Shown piece by piece: positions 25,197 to 34,009 of a stretch of DNA of 57,048 nt (within the stretch, counting starts at the first letter, position 1; every line of letters starts with the position of its first letter). Origin of the DNA: Gemmatimonadales bacterium (GTDB lineage: Bacteria > Gemmatimonadota > Gemmatimonadetes > Longimicrobiales > Gaopeijiaceae); assembly GCA_007692605.1 (NCBI GenBank), contig REBS01000108.1, forward strand, positions 1 to 57,048, given 5' to 3'. A program made the translations under genes and the position numbers. The notes beneath the pieces are model-generated. The model was given only the letters and a program-made list of their open reading frames with translations, did no database searches and had not been told where the DNA came from.

Positions 25197-28100
25197 TGTC
25201 TGGCAAACACCGCTCGGGTGAACTGCCGCAGATCCCCGAGATCGCGGTGGACTACGAGCTCGTTCGCGAACTCGGGCGAGGGGGCACCGCGGTCGTCTAC
25301 CTGGCGCGTGATCGTGATCTCGGGCGAGATGTGGCGATCAAGCTCATCCGGCCGACGTATGTGAAGGACGAGGACGCGGTGGCCCGCCTGGTACGAGAGG
25401 CGCGCACCGTCGGCAAGCTGCAGCATCCGAACATCGTGATGCTCCTGGGAACCCGCCGTCTGTCCGACGGGGGGCTCGCGCTGATCCTTCAGTACGTTCC
25501 GGGGCGCTCACTCAAGGACCGGATTCGCGCCGAGGGCCCGCTACCCTTCGAAGACGCCGAACGGATCCTGACCGATCTGGCCAAGGCGCTCGCCTATGCC
25601 CACCGTTCCCGGATCGTGCACCGCGACATCAAGCCCGAGAACGTCTATCTGGATGAGGGGGTGGGGATGGCCCGCCTCGCCGACTTCGGGATCGCCCGGG
25701 CCTGGGACAGCGATTCGGGACTGACCCTGCCGGGGACCGCGATCGGAACGCCGTCGTACATGTCCCCCGAGCAGGTCGACGGCCGGGATCTCGACGGACG
25801 AAGTGACATCTACAGCCTCGGCCTCCTGGGGTGGGAGATGCTCACCGGATCGCAGCCCTGGGAGGGCGAGAGCCTCTACTCGGTGATCGCAAAGCAGAAG
25901 AACGAGGATCTGCCGTCCATCCGCGAATCTCGGCCCGACGTGCCCGATCGACTCGTCCGTGCGATCGAGGGCGCCACGCGGAAGTATCCCGAAGACCGAT
26001 GGAAGAACGCCGATGCCTTCCTGGCGGCCCTTGGCGCCGAGTCCGGGGGTGAGTCTGACCCCCTCCCGGGGGATCGGCCGCCACAGGCCGCCATGCCCCC
26101 GATTCCGACGCCCTGGTCGGAGAGGAGTCCACAACCCGCCCGATCGTCCGGACCGCTCGGTCCTACCACCCCGCCACCCCTGCAGCCGGTGGGACCACCT
26201 GCCGGTACCTCGCCGTGGGACGAGGAGCGGCCCGATGACCCCATGGAGGAGAAGGCCGGAGGCCCCGGCTGGTTGAAGGTCGGTGCCGGGATCATGGGAG
26301 TCGCCATCCTGATGATTCTGGGCCTCGCCTTCGTCGAGCCCGAGGGTGGGGCTCGGGCATTCGTCGACGGGTTGAATCCCTGGTCGGATCGTACGACCGC
26401 CTTCTTCGACGACAGTGAGTTCATCCGCAGGCCCGAGGATGCGCGGCCTCCGGCCGAGGGGCAGTCCCCCGCCGAGGCGACCGGCGAGGACACCGGATTC
26501 GAGGCCGCCGATCTGGACGCGCTGGACCTGGACGCCTTCGATGTGGACGCGGCAGTGGGAGAGGATCCGGGCCCGTCCGGGGCCCTCTCGATTCTGCAGG
26601 GAGATGGGCAGACGGGCCCGCCAGGCGCCGCACTCGCCTCGCCCCTGATTCTGCTGCTTGTCGATGAAACCGGGGCCGGGATCGGAGGGGCCGAGGTCGA
26701 ATACGAGGTCGTGGCCGGGGGGGGGACGGTCGATCCGTCGCTCGATGTGACGCGGCCGGATGGGAGCTCGCTGGCGCGGTGGACGCTCGGCGATTCGGGG
26801 GAGCAGCGGGTCGAGGCGCGGGCGGTCGGTGTCGAGGGTGTGGAGGCGGTGTTTCGGGCCACCCTTCGGGAGGCCGTCCCCACGGAGTTGGAGCCGGTGA
26901 GCGGGGTCTCGTTCGAGGGCCAGCCGGGTCAGCCGCTCTCGGACCCGGTCGAGCTGCGACTTCGCGATGATCAGGGGCAGCCGATGCCCGGGCAGTCCGT
27001 GGAGTTCGTGGTCGAGTCGGGTGGAGGATCCGTGAACCCGGCATCGGTGAACACCGGTTCCGATGGGGTGGCACGTGCGGGCTGGACGCTGGGGTCGGAT
27101 GCGGGTACCCAGATCCTGGTAGCCCGGGTGGCGGATCGTTCCGAGGTCGAGGTCCGGTTCGAGGCCCGGCTCCAGGCGTTCACCCTGCCCGTGCGCTCGA
27201 GGGTCGTGGCGGGAGGGAGCCACAGCTGCGTCCTGGGTGGAGACGGGACCGCGCTCTGCTGGGGAGCGAATGACAGCGGCCAGCTCGGTGACGGCTCCGG
27301 GGCCCGACGGCTGGCGCCCTCCGCGCCGGCGCAGGGGGGGCCGTTCGCGGAACTCGCCGCGGGCGTATCGCACAGCTGCGCACTCACGCGGGAGGGCGAA
27401 GCCTACTGCTGGGGCGCGAATGACCAGGGGCAGCTGGGTCGCACCGGGGGGGGCGCGACCACCCCCTCTCCGGTCACGAGCCCCGAGGTCTTCACCCGGG
27501 TCGCGGCGGGACTCGGCCACAGCTGCGCCCTGTCCCGCGAGGGTACCGTGTACTGCTGGGGACAGAACGGAAATGGTCAGCTGGGCGACGGGACCACCAC
27601 GAGTCGGTCCCGCCCGGCGCGAGTCGCCGGGGACTCGCGCTTCACGCAGATCACCTCGGGGTGGCGCCACAGCTGCGCGCTCGACGGGCAGGGCAACGCC
27701 CACTGCTGGGGGGACGGATCATCCGGGCAGCTCGGCCATGGGGGCACATCGGGGAGTTCTTCGCCGCGTGCCGTCGGCGGCGGTCATCAGTTCACCCAGC
27801 TCGCCGGCGGCAACGCCCACACCTGCGGGCGAACCGCCAACGGCCGAATCCTCTGCTGGGGGTCGAACCAGTTCGGCCAGCTGGGCACCGGGGGTTCGGG
27901 CAACGCTCCCGTCCCCACTCCGATCGAGAGTGACGATACCTTCACGCGGGTGACAGCCGGTGGGGTGCACACCTGCGGTGTCGCCGAGGGTGGCGCGGCG
28001 TTCTGCTGGGGGCGGAATCTCTACGGGCAGATCGGAGATGGGACCACGAGTGATCGTACGGTCCCCACCTCGGTGGCGGGAGGGATCCGGTTCGCGGATC

Positions 28101-28243
28101 TGGCCGCGCTGGGCTCGCACAACTGCGGTCGCACCCCGGGGGGGGAGATCTACTGCTGGGGCTACAACGTCGAGGGGCAGCTGGGCGACGGGACGCGCCA
28201 GAATCGTTCCGAACCCGTGCCCTCGATGGGGGGCGGCTCCTGA
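25193..28243 (+). CDS. transmembrane Ser/Thr protein kinase with extracytoplasmic Ig and RCC1-propeller domains
   Basis: The 1016-residue protein has an N-terminal Hanks-type kinase (about 20-280) with GRGGTAVV, Lys50, HRDIKPEN (Asp145), DFG (Asp164) and GTPSYMSPEQ, all intact. A Pro-rich juxtamembrane linker leads to one transmembrane helix at about 359-382. Outside are an acidic linker, two Big_1-like Ig domains (about 465-660) and seven RCC1/alpha-tubulin-suppressor repeats (670-1016). Each repeat has one (H)xC and one CWG cysteine (HSC...CWG), suggesting one disulfide per blade. In place of the PASTA sensor usual in PknB, the exterior is a propeller. Ligand unknown. It ends the locus and is followed by a strong hairpin. 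Confidence 0.93.
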   Translation: MMSGKHRSGELPQIPEIAVDYELVRELGRGGTAVVYLARDRDLGRDVAIKLIRPTYVKDEDAVARLVREARTVGKLQHPNIVMLLGTRRLSDGGLALILQYVPGRSLKDRIRAEGPLPFEDAERILTDLAKALAYAHRSRIVHRDIKPENVYLDEGVGMARLADFGIARAWDSDSGLTLPGTAIGTPSYMSPEQVDGRDLDGRSDIYSLGLLGWEMLTGSQPWEGESLYSVIAKQKNEDLPSIRESRPDVPDRLVRAIEGATRKYPEDRWKNADAFLAALGAESGGESDPLPGDRPPQAAMPPIPTPWSERSPQPARSSGPLGPTTPPPLQPVGPPAGTSPWDEERPDDPMEEKAGGPGWLKVGAGIMGVAILMILGLAFVEPEGGARAFVDGLNPWSDRTTAFFDDSEFIRRPEDARPPAEGQSPAEATGEDTGFEAADLDALDLDAFDVDAAVGEDPGPSGALSILQGDGQTGPPGAALASPLILLLVDETGAGIGGAEVEYEVVAGGGTVDPSLDVTRPDGSSLARWTLGDSGEQRVEARAVGVEGVEAVFRATLREAVPTELEPVSGVSFEGQPGQPLSDPVELRLRDDQGQPMPGQSVEFVVESGGGSVNPASVNTGSDGVARAGWTLGSDAGTQILVARVADRSEVEVRFEARLQAFTLPVRSRVVAGGSHSCVLGGDGTALCWGANDSGQLGDGSGARRLAPSAPAQGGPFAELAAGVSHSCALTREGEAYCWGANDQGQLGRTGGGATTPSPVTSPEVFTRVAAGLGHSCALSREGTVYCWGQNGNGQLGDGTTTSRSRPARVAGDSRFTQITSGWRHSCALDGQGNAHCWGDGSSGQLGHGGTSGSSSPRAVGGGHQFTQLAGGNAHTCGRTANGRILCWGSNQFGQLGTGGSGNAPVPTPIESDDTFTRVTAGGVHTCGVAEGGAAFCWGRNLYGQIGDGTTSDRTVPTSVAGGIRFADLAALGSHNCGRTPGGEIYCWGYNVEGQLGDGTRQNRSEPVPSMGGGS

Positions 28244-28249
28244 CCCAAG

Positions 28250-28280
28250 TGGGCCCGAGGGGACGGTCCCCCCGGGCCCA
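28250..28280 (+). terminator. strong GC hairpin after the kinase gene
   Basis: TGGGCCCG-A-GGGG and CCCC-C-CGGGCCCA pair with a single mismatch around a short ACGGT-like loop, seven bases after the kinase stop. No T tract follows. Its position between convergent transcripts (kinase and TonB receptor) fits a terminator acting on either strand. Confidence 0.6.
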
Positions 28281-28330
28281 CGCGTGCTTCGATCAGGTCG
28301 AACTGCGACCCCCCGGCCGGTTCATCCGGC

Positions 28331-31300
28331 TCAGAAGGAGTAGCGCACCCCCAGCTGGATCTGGTAGCGGGAGACCAGGTCCGAGATCTGGTTGACCGTC
28401 TGACGCTCCTGGAACGGCTGCATCAGGACCCGCCCGTCCACCACGTCATTGCCGTCGCCGACCACCGAGATGAGGTTGAACGTCTCGTTGGCGACGAACT
28501 CCTTTCGACCCCAGTTGCTGTTCAGCAGGTTGCCCAGGTTCAGGACGTCGAGGGTCACCTCGGCCCGCTGGGTGCCGAAGGTCTCGAACTGCTGGCTCAC
28601 CCGCAGGTCGAACTGGTTGTGCCATGGCTCGTTGCAGGCTCCCCGGTCGATGATCGTGCCGCGCGCCTGGCGCAGGCACTCCGTCTGCTCGATGTAGGCG
28701 TTCAGGTTCTGCCATGACTGCGCGGCCGACAGGTCGTCCGACGACGCGAAGCGGATCTCGCTTTCGTTCGCCGGAACCCAGATCAGGTCGTTCGAGGTCT
28801 GTCGGTCGCCATTCACGTCACCGTTGTACACGTAGCTGTACCGCTGTCCGCTTTCCCCCACGTACACGAGCGACAGGAGCGTGGGCGAGTTCGGGATCAG
28901 GTCCAGTTCAACGGTCGACGCGGCCAGGATCCGATGCCGGATCAGGAAGTTGGAGCGGGCGGCCGGAAGGTCGTTGGGGTCGCCCGCGGTGGGGTTGAAG
29001 CGCCAGTTCGAGACGGCCTGGCTGGAGCCCCCCCGGTTGACGTCCCACGCGTCCGAGAAGGTGTACGCGGCATTGAGGCCCCAGCCGTCGATGACCGGCC
29101 GCTGGAGCTGGGCGGTCAGGTTCCAGGCGTGCCCCTCGGAGGTGTTGGTGATGTCGATCACCTCGCCCACCGGGATCTCGCCGGCGCCGGCCGTGATCCG
29201 GTTGACCCGGTACTGTTCGCGGCCTTCGCGCTCCGCGGCCGCATTGTCACGCCCGATCAGGAGGTTCTGGTACTTGATGTCCTGCAGGGTGCTGGTGTAG
29301 AGGCCCTCGATCGTTCCGATCATGCCCGCGTAGCCCAGCTCCCGGTCTACGGCCGCCGACATGCGGAAGACCTGCGGGAACTTGTAGTCGGGATCGACGG
29401 TGTTGACCTCGTTGGGCGCGAACGACGCGCTGCCGCCCGCGCACGCCGACGGCTGGTTGTTCGGATCGGCGGTGAAGCTGGGAACCTCGGCGCCCCGGCA
29501 GGTGAAGCGCACGTAGTCGGTTCCCGTGTTGCCGTAGGCGTTCGAGATCCAGACGAAGGGCGTCCGACCCGAGAAGAGGCCGAGTCCGCCCCGCACCTGC
29601 ATGCTGCGGTCCCCGTAGACGTCCCAGTTGACCCCCACGCGGGGGTTGAACTGCAGCGCGCTCGAGGGGACCTCGTCGGTGCGTCGGCCGATGTCCGCCT
29701 GTGCGACCAGCTCGTTGGAACTGGGATCCTGCGGGAGCTGCGTCAGGTCCACGCGGGCCCCGTAGGTCAGGGTCAGCTCGGGGGTGGCCTCCCATCGGTC
29801 CTGCGCATAGAGCGACCAGCGGCGGACCGGAAACTCCGCTCGCTCGTCCCCGCCCGGAAGGAGGTAGGAGTACTCGTAGGTGTTCGGGGTCTGGTTCCGG
29901 AAGGCCTCCATGGAACCGAAACGCCAGTTTCCGTAGAAGTTGCGGACGAAGAGGTTCGAGAACTGGAAGAACTCGTTCGAGGTTCCGAGGGTGAAGTTGT
30001 GGTTCCCCCGGGCGAAGTTCAGGTCGTTCGTGATCTCGATGACGTCCTGGTCCAGCGCGTTGGCGCCCGAGAAGTTGTCGGGGCCGAGCTGGGCATTGTT
30101 GGCCCCGCCCAGGTCCACCCGCATGCGGGGGAAGGGCTGACCGATGTCCCGGCTGTCGCGAACGAAGGGGAGGCCCAGGCGGAATTCGTTGAAGAGCCCG
30201 TCGCCGAAGTTCGAGTTGAGCTGTGCGACCGTCGAGTTGGTCTGCGAGTTGAACCGGTAGCCCGAGTTGGACCAGCCGAAGTTCTGCCCGGTACCCCCGA
30301 AGGAGTTGTCCTGGACCGCGTCGACCCAGTTGTGGCGAAGGGTCAGGCGATGCTCGGGAGTGAGCTGGAAATCCAGACGGGCGAAGAGGTTGTTCGAGTC
30401 GGTCGCGCGGGGGAACTGACCGGCGGTGCCCACGTCGTAGCCGTATCGGGTCTGGACGAGTTCCTCGATCTCCTGAATCTGCGCCGAGGTAATCGCGCCC
30501 GCCGGGTTTCCGGTGTTCTGACCGACGATGGCGGGGTAGGGATTCGTGCGTCGCGAGAGTTCACCGGCCACGAAGAAGTGGGCCTGGTCCCGGATGATCG
30601 GGCCCCCCACCGAGAAGGCCAGGTCGCTCTGTTCGAACGCTCCGACCGAGCCCGAGCGCTCGCCGGCGAAGTCCTTGAAGCGCCCGATGAAGGAGTCGTT
30701 GCGGCCGAAGTAGGCGGCGGTCGCGCGCAGGTCGTTCGTGCCCCCGCGGGTCACCGCGTTGATGTTCGCTCCGGTGAAGCCTCCCTGGCGCACGTCGAAG
30801 GGAGCGATATTCACCTGGAATTCCTGAATCGCCTCGAGGGTGATCGGGCGGGCGTCGGCCTGTCCTCCCGGGGTCCCCGATGCGGCCAGACCGAAGAGGT
30901 CGTTGTTCACGGCCCCGTCGATCTGGATGTTGTTGTAGCGATTGTTGCGACCGGCGGCCGAGGTGCCGGGGGTCGAGGCGGAAACCTGGGGCGTGAGGCG
31001 CACGAAGTCGGTGAAGTTCCGCGAGATGGTGGGGGAGTTGGTGACCTCGCGTTCGGTGATGACCGAGCCGGTGCCGGTGCGTCCCCGCGAGATGATGGCG
31101 CCCGCGCGCTCTCCCATCACATCGATGCCTTCGAGCTGGATCGCCTGCTGGGCGAGGACGAAGTCGATGCGCTCGGTCTGCCCCAGGGCGAGGAAGAGCT
31201 GATCCACCTGCTCGGTGCCGTACCCGAGGCCCCGCGCTTCGATGCGGTAGGGCCCGCCCGGTCGCAGGCCCGGAAAGTTGTAGCGGCCGTCGTCGCGGGT

Positions 31301-31498
31301 GAGGGTGGTCTGCTGGGTGCCCGTGTTCAGGCTGATCACGACGATCTGCACACTCTGAAGCGGGTTGCCGGCCGCCGTAGTGACCCGACCGGTGATCGCC
31401 GAGGTGGTGACCGCCTGGGCGACGAGCGGTCCGGCGGTGACGAGGGTGAGCGCGGCAACCGCTGCCGCGATGCGTATCAGACTGCGAAAGGGTTTCAT
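28331..31498 (-). CDS. TonB-dependent receptor, Oar-like, with carboxypeptidase-regulatory domain
   Basis: The 1055-residue outer-membrane protein has a signal peptide ending about GPLVAQA. A CarboxypepD_reg-like Ig fold follows (about 25-110: ITGRVTTAAGNPLQSVQIVV, RDDGRYNFPGLRPG), then a plug domain (SPTISRNFTDFVRLTPQVS, NAVTRGGTN) and a long beta-barrel ending in the aromatic RYSF typical of outer-membrane proteins. Receptors of this type take up large or unknown substrates, with no siderophore signature here. Start chosen at the ATG at 31498; a GTG at 31513 would add five residues. A possible promoter lies about 110 bp upstream. Transcribed alone. Confidence 0.92.
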   Translation of the reverse strand: MKPFRSLIRIAAAVAALTLVTAGPLVAQAVTTSAITGRVTTAAGNPLQSVQIVVISLNTGTQQTTLTRDDGRYNFPGLRPGGPYRIEARGLGYGTEQVDQLFLALGQTERIDFVLAQQAIQLEGIDVMGERAGAIISRGRTGTGSVITEREVTNSPTISRNFTDFVRLTPQVSASTPGTSAAGRNNRYNNIQIDGAVNNDLFGLAASGTPGGQADARPITLEAIQEFQVNIAPFDVRQGGFTGANINAVTRGGTNDLRATAAYFGRNDSFIGRFKDFAGERSGSVGAFEQSDLAFSVGGPIIRDQAHFFVAGELSRRTNPYPAIVGQNTGNPAGAITSAQIQEIEELVQTRYGYDVGTAGQFPRATDSNNLFARLDFQLTPEHRLTLRHNWVDAVQDNSFGGTGQNFGWSNSGYRFNSQTNSTVAQLNSNFGDGLFNEFRLGLPFVRDSRDIGQPFPRMRVDLGGANNAQLGPDNFSGANALDQDVIEITNDLNFARGNHNFTLGTSNEFFQFSNLFVRNFYGNWRFGSMEAFRNQTPNTYEYSYLLPGGDERAEFPVRRWSLYAQDRWEATPELTLTYGARVDLTQLPQDPSSNELVAQADIGRRTDEVPSSALQFNPRVGVNWDVYGDRSMQVRGGLGLFSGRTPFVWISNAYGNTGTDYVRFTCRGAEVPSFTADPNNQPSACAGGSASFAPNEVNTVDPDYKFPQVFRMSAAVDRELGYAGMIGTIEGLYTSTLQDIKYQNLLIGRDNAAAEREGREQYRVNRITAGAGEIPVGEVIDITNTSEGHAWNLTAQLQRPVIDGWGLNAAYTFSDAWDVNRGGSSQAVSNWRFNPTAGDPNDLPAARSNFLIRHRILAASTVELDLIPNSPTLLSLVYVGESGQRYSYVYNGDVNGDRQTSNDLIWVPANESEIRFASSDDLSAAQSWQNLNAYIEQTECLRQARGTIIDRGACNEPWHNQFDLRVSQQFETFGTQRAEVTLDVLNLGNLLNSNWGRKEFVANETFNLISVVGDGNDVVDGRVLMQPFQERQTVNQISDLVSRYQIQLGVRYSF

Positions 31499-31610
31499 CT
31501 GAGGGACTCTCACACGTTGGGGGGCCCCGAGATGGGCCCGGACAGAGAAGGGTGGCCACCGGGGTCAGGTCGCCGGGGAGAGCGTCTTGCAAGAACCTTA
31601 CAAGTGGGAA

Positions 31611-31638
31611 GCTATACGAAGGGGTGGTCCATCACCAA
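31611..31638 (-). promoter_or_regulatory. possible promoter for the TonB-dependent receptor
   Basis: On the minus strand TTGGTG (31638-31633) and TATAGC (31616-31611) are separated by 16 bases. The -10 matches consensus in four of six positions and the -35 in three. The palindrome CTTGCAAG lies just downstream. Other candidates cannot be excluded. Confidence 0.3.
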
Positions 31639-31666
31639 GGGGCTGGCGTAACACGGTCGTAACCGC

Positions 31667-32137
31667 TCAGAGAAGGGTCTGAAAGGACACGGAAATGCCG
31701 GAGCTGTCGATCTCGACCGTGGCCATCGATACGGGAAGATCGAAGCGTCGGGGGCCACAGCTGCCGGGATTCAGGATCAGCTGGTCTTCGACTCGATCCT
31801 CCCTCGGGCGGTGGGTGTGTCCGTAGACGACCATGTCGGCATCGGGAAACCGTTCGGCCAGCCGGCTCGGGGTGAGAGACCCCAGGGTGTGCCCGTGCGT
31901 GAGCGCGATCGTGATCCCTCCGAGTTCGAGCTCCTCGCTTTCGTTCAGGCGGTGGCGGATCGGAAAGCCGTCGGTGTTGCCCCAGACCGCGGTCACCGGA
32001 GCCACGACCTCGAGGGCCACCAGGATCTCGGCGTCTCCCACGTCTCCCGCGTGAAGGATGTGCTCCACCCCCTTGAGGTGGGAGAAGACTTCGGGACGCA
32101 GAAGCCCGTGGGTATCCGACAGGATTCCGATCTTCAC
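31667..32137 (-). CDS. YfcE/MJ0936-type metallophosphodiesterase
   Basis: The 156-residue cytoplasmic calcineurin-like phosphoesterase has the metal ligands of the family: ILSDTHG, HAGDVGD, GNTDG, THGHT and YGHTHRP. The closing NPGSCGPRR is also characteristic. Relatives hydrolyse phosphodiester model substrates and their physiological target is unclear. The GTG start at 32137 overlaps the stop of the glycosyltransferase gene (GTGA), so translation is coupled. The frame stays open upstream, but that part lies within the glycosyltransferase and has no family sequence. Last gene of the imuB-led string. Confidence 0.9.
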   Translation of the reverse strand: MKIGILSDTHGLLRPEVFSHLKGVEHILHAGDVGDAEILVALEVVAPVTAVWGNTDGFPIRHRLNESEELELGGITIALTHGHTLGSLTPSRLAERFPDADMVVYGHTHRPREDRVEDQLILNPGSCGPRRFDLPVSMATVEIDSSGISVSFQTLL

Positions 32138-33282
32138 AGACTCGCCTCGACAAATCGATCGGCCAGGTGGGACAGCGAAAACTTCTGGACTCTCCGGTAC
32201 CCCGCCTGGGTCATCCGTTCCCTCAATTCCGGGTTGCGTGCGAGTTCGACCAGGGTGTGTCCGAGCTCTTCGTGGTCTCCGGGGGCGAAGAGTCGGCCGC
32301 CCGCCCCATTGCCCACGACCTCGGGGGTGGCGCCGGCTCGCGCCGCCACGATGGGGAGCCCCGAAGCCATCGCCTCGAGAAAGACGAGTCCGAATCCTTC
32401 CTGCAGGGAGGGAAGGCAGAAGAGGTGCGCACCCCGATACGCGGCCCGCACCTGGGCCGAATCCTCGACCGGACCCAGGAATTCGACGGGCCGGCTCAGG
32501 TCGAGTCGGCGAGCCAGCTTCTCGAGGCGAGAGAGCTCCGGGCCGCCCCCGATCACCCGTAGCCGGGCGGGGATTCCGGATCGCTCGAGCACCGGGAGGG
32601 CGCGCAGAAGGGTGGCCGTGTCCTTGCGCTGATACTGGCGAGCGACCGAGAGGATCTCGAGGGGATCTGCAGGGGAGGGAAGCCTTGTGCCGGGACTCGC
32701 CTTCGAGCCGTTCAGACCCCTGCCGTTGGCTGCCGGAAGACTCCACTCCTCGAGATCGATCGCCTCGGGCACCACACGCAGAACATGCGGGGGGAGTCCG
32801 TAGCTCGACGAGGCGACGCCGGCCGAGTACCGACTGGGCACGAGCACCCGGTCGGCAGCCCGTGCGTTCATCGACTCCAGCCGAGCCACGAAGGAGAGGA
32901 GGAGGGAGTCGGATCCCCGTGCGAAGCGAGCCTCATCGGCTGCGACTCCCTTGAGCCAGAGCGCGAAGGGGGGAGAGGGGCGTCCGTTCCGACTCGCCCG
33001 CTCGTGCTCCCGGGTCGCCCACAGGAACCCGTCGAGGTCGAATCCGACCACCAGGTCCAGGGGGCCGGATTCGCGGATCCGCCGACCGACCGAACGGTTG
33101 AACTGGAGGCGCTGGAGCAGCAGGGGGAGAGGCCGATCGGCGCTCCGCACCCGCCTGGGCGAGAGGAGCACGACCTGATGCCCCCGCACCGTGAGCCCCC
33201 GGGCGAGGTTGGCGATGCTGACCGCGGTTCCCGACCCCTGGTGTCGGGCCTCGGGCCAGGAATTGAGGAAAGCGATGCGCAC
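32134..33282 (-). CDS. GT4-family glycosyltransferase (GT-B fold)
   Basis: The 382-residue protein starts MRIAFLNSW with the glycine-rich donor-side loop GSGTAVSIANLARGL. A central LEILSVARQYQRKDT strand and the E-x7-E motif in EGFGLVFLEAMASGLP are signatures of retaining GT4 glycosyltransferases that use nucleotide sugars to build lipopolysaccharide, capsule or glycoconjugates. It has no membrane helix. The acceptor cannot be inferred because no other glycan genes are nearby. The gap to the upstream dehydratase gene is 16 bp, and it overlaps the downstream phosphodiesterase by 4 bp. Confidence 0.9.
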   Translation of the reverse strand: MRIAFLNSWPEARHQGSGTAVSIANLARGLTVRGHQVVLLSPRRVRSADRPLPLLLQRLQFNRSVGRRIRESGPLDLVVGFDLDGFLWATREHERASRNGRPSPPFALWLKGVAADEARFARGSDSLLLSFVARLESMNARAADRVLVPSRYSAGVASSSYGLPPHVLRVVPEAIDLEEWSLPAANGRGLNGSKASPGTRLPSPADPLEILSVARQYQRKDTATLLRALPVLERSGIPARLRVIGGGPELSRLEKLARRLDLSRPVEFLGPVEDSAQVRAAYRGAHLFCLPSLQEGFGLVFLEAMASGLPIVAARAGATPEVVGNGAGGRLFAPGDHEELGHTLVELARNPELRERMTQAGYRRVQKFSLSHLADRFVEASL

Positions 33283-33298
33283 CGGGTGGTCTCCGCTT

Positions 33299-33634
33299 TC
33301 AGCGGGCCTGGGCGTCGATCCGGGCAGCCAGAATGAAGTCGTTCTCGCTCAATCCGTCGATGTCATGGGTCCAGATGCGGATCGTGGTCTTGCCCCAGGT
33401 CAGGGTGATCTCGGGGTGATGCCCCTCTTTCTCGGCGATCACTCCGATATCGTTCGTGAACTCGAGGGCCTCGACGAAGTTGTCGAACTCGAAGGTGCCC
33501 TCGAGGTGATGCTCGTCGACCACCGTCCACCGGTCGGAAATCGCGTCGCTGTAGTGCTTCAGCGCATCTCCCTTGAGGGGTTGGGCGTCATCACCCATGG
33601 GCTGGCAGTGTCTGGAGAGCAGATCCATCGTCAT
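33299..33634 (-). CDS. pterin-4-alpha-carbinolamine dehydratase
   Basis: The 111-residue protein carries the PCD signature EGHHPEITLTWGKTTIRIWT followed by HDIDGLSENDF, including the paired active-site His and the later His. It dehydrates 4a-hydroxy-tetrahydropterin formed by aromatic amino acid hydroxylases, or serves as a moonlighting cofactor-binding protein. No phenylalanine hydroxylase gene is present here. The start at 33634 has GGGAG upstream; a second ATG two codons later is also possible. Located between DUF6504 and the glycosyltransferase in an otherwise unrelated operon. Confidence 0.9.
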   Translation of the reverse strand: MTMDLLSRHCQPMGDDAQPLKGDALKHYSDAISDRWTVVDEHHLEGTFEFDNFVEALEFTNDIGVIAEKEGHHPEITLTWGKTTIRIWTHDIDGLSENDFILAARIDAQAR

Positions 33635-33741
33635 AGGGGTCTCCCTGGCGGAGGCTTGAAAGGTCGGCGCGCACGACGCCGTGGTGGTGCGGGCTCGGGG
33701 TACCCGGGAGGCCGTTTCGGGATCCGAACCGCCCCGCTCCT

Positions 33742-34005
33742 TCAGCCCTGCAGGAACCACCGACCCTCGGTCCGGTCCCGATAGAGGACGATCAATCGTC
33801 CGGATTCGAGCACGACGGCGTAGTAGCTGCGCGAAATGGGGCGTCGCCACCACTCGTCGTCGATCCGCCAGCTCTCACGAATCCCGGCGATGACCACAAA
33901 TCCCCGCCGGCCCCGTACCGCCACGGGTCGACCGTCGGGATCGGTTCGCACCTGCAGGGGACGCAGCCGCTGGACGGGACGAAGGGACGGGCCGGGGGCT
34001 CGCAT
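33742..34005 (-). CDS. DUF6504 family protein
   Basis: The 87-residue protein is read from the ATG at 34005, with GGAGGG about eight bases upstream and 4 bp after the imuB-like stop. The sequence GRRGFVVIAGIRESWRIDD followed by EWWRRPISRSYY and GRLIVLYRD matches the compact DUF6504 domain. That domain is commonly encoded directly downstream of ImuB-type Y-family proteins in mutagenesis cassettes. The frame is open far upstream in the imuB region, but that is an antiphase shadow. Function unknown; probably an accessory to ImuB. Confidence 0.8.
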   Translation of the reverse strand: MRAPGPSLRPVQRLRPLQVRTDPDGRPVAVRGRRGFVVIAGIRESWRIDDEWWRRPISRSYYAVVLESGRLIVLYRDRTEGRWFLQG

Positions 34006-34009
34006 GGGC

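Noticed and set aside
28934-31651. 905-codon open frame antisense to the TonB-dependent receptor
   Set aside because: The receptor frame has signal, plug and barrel with a proper C-terminus; the antisense product has no recognisable feature.
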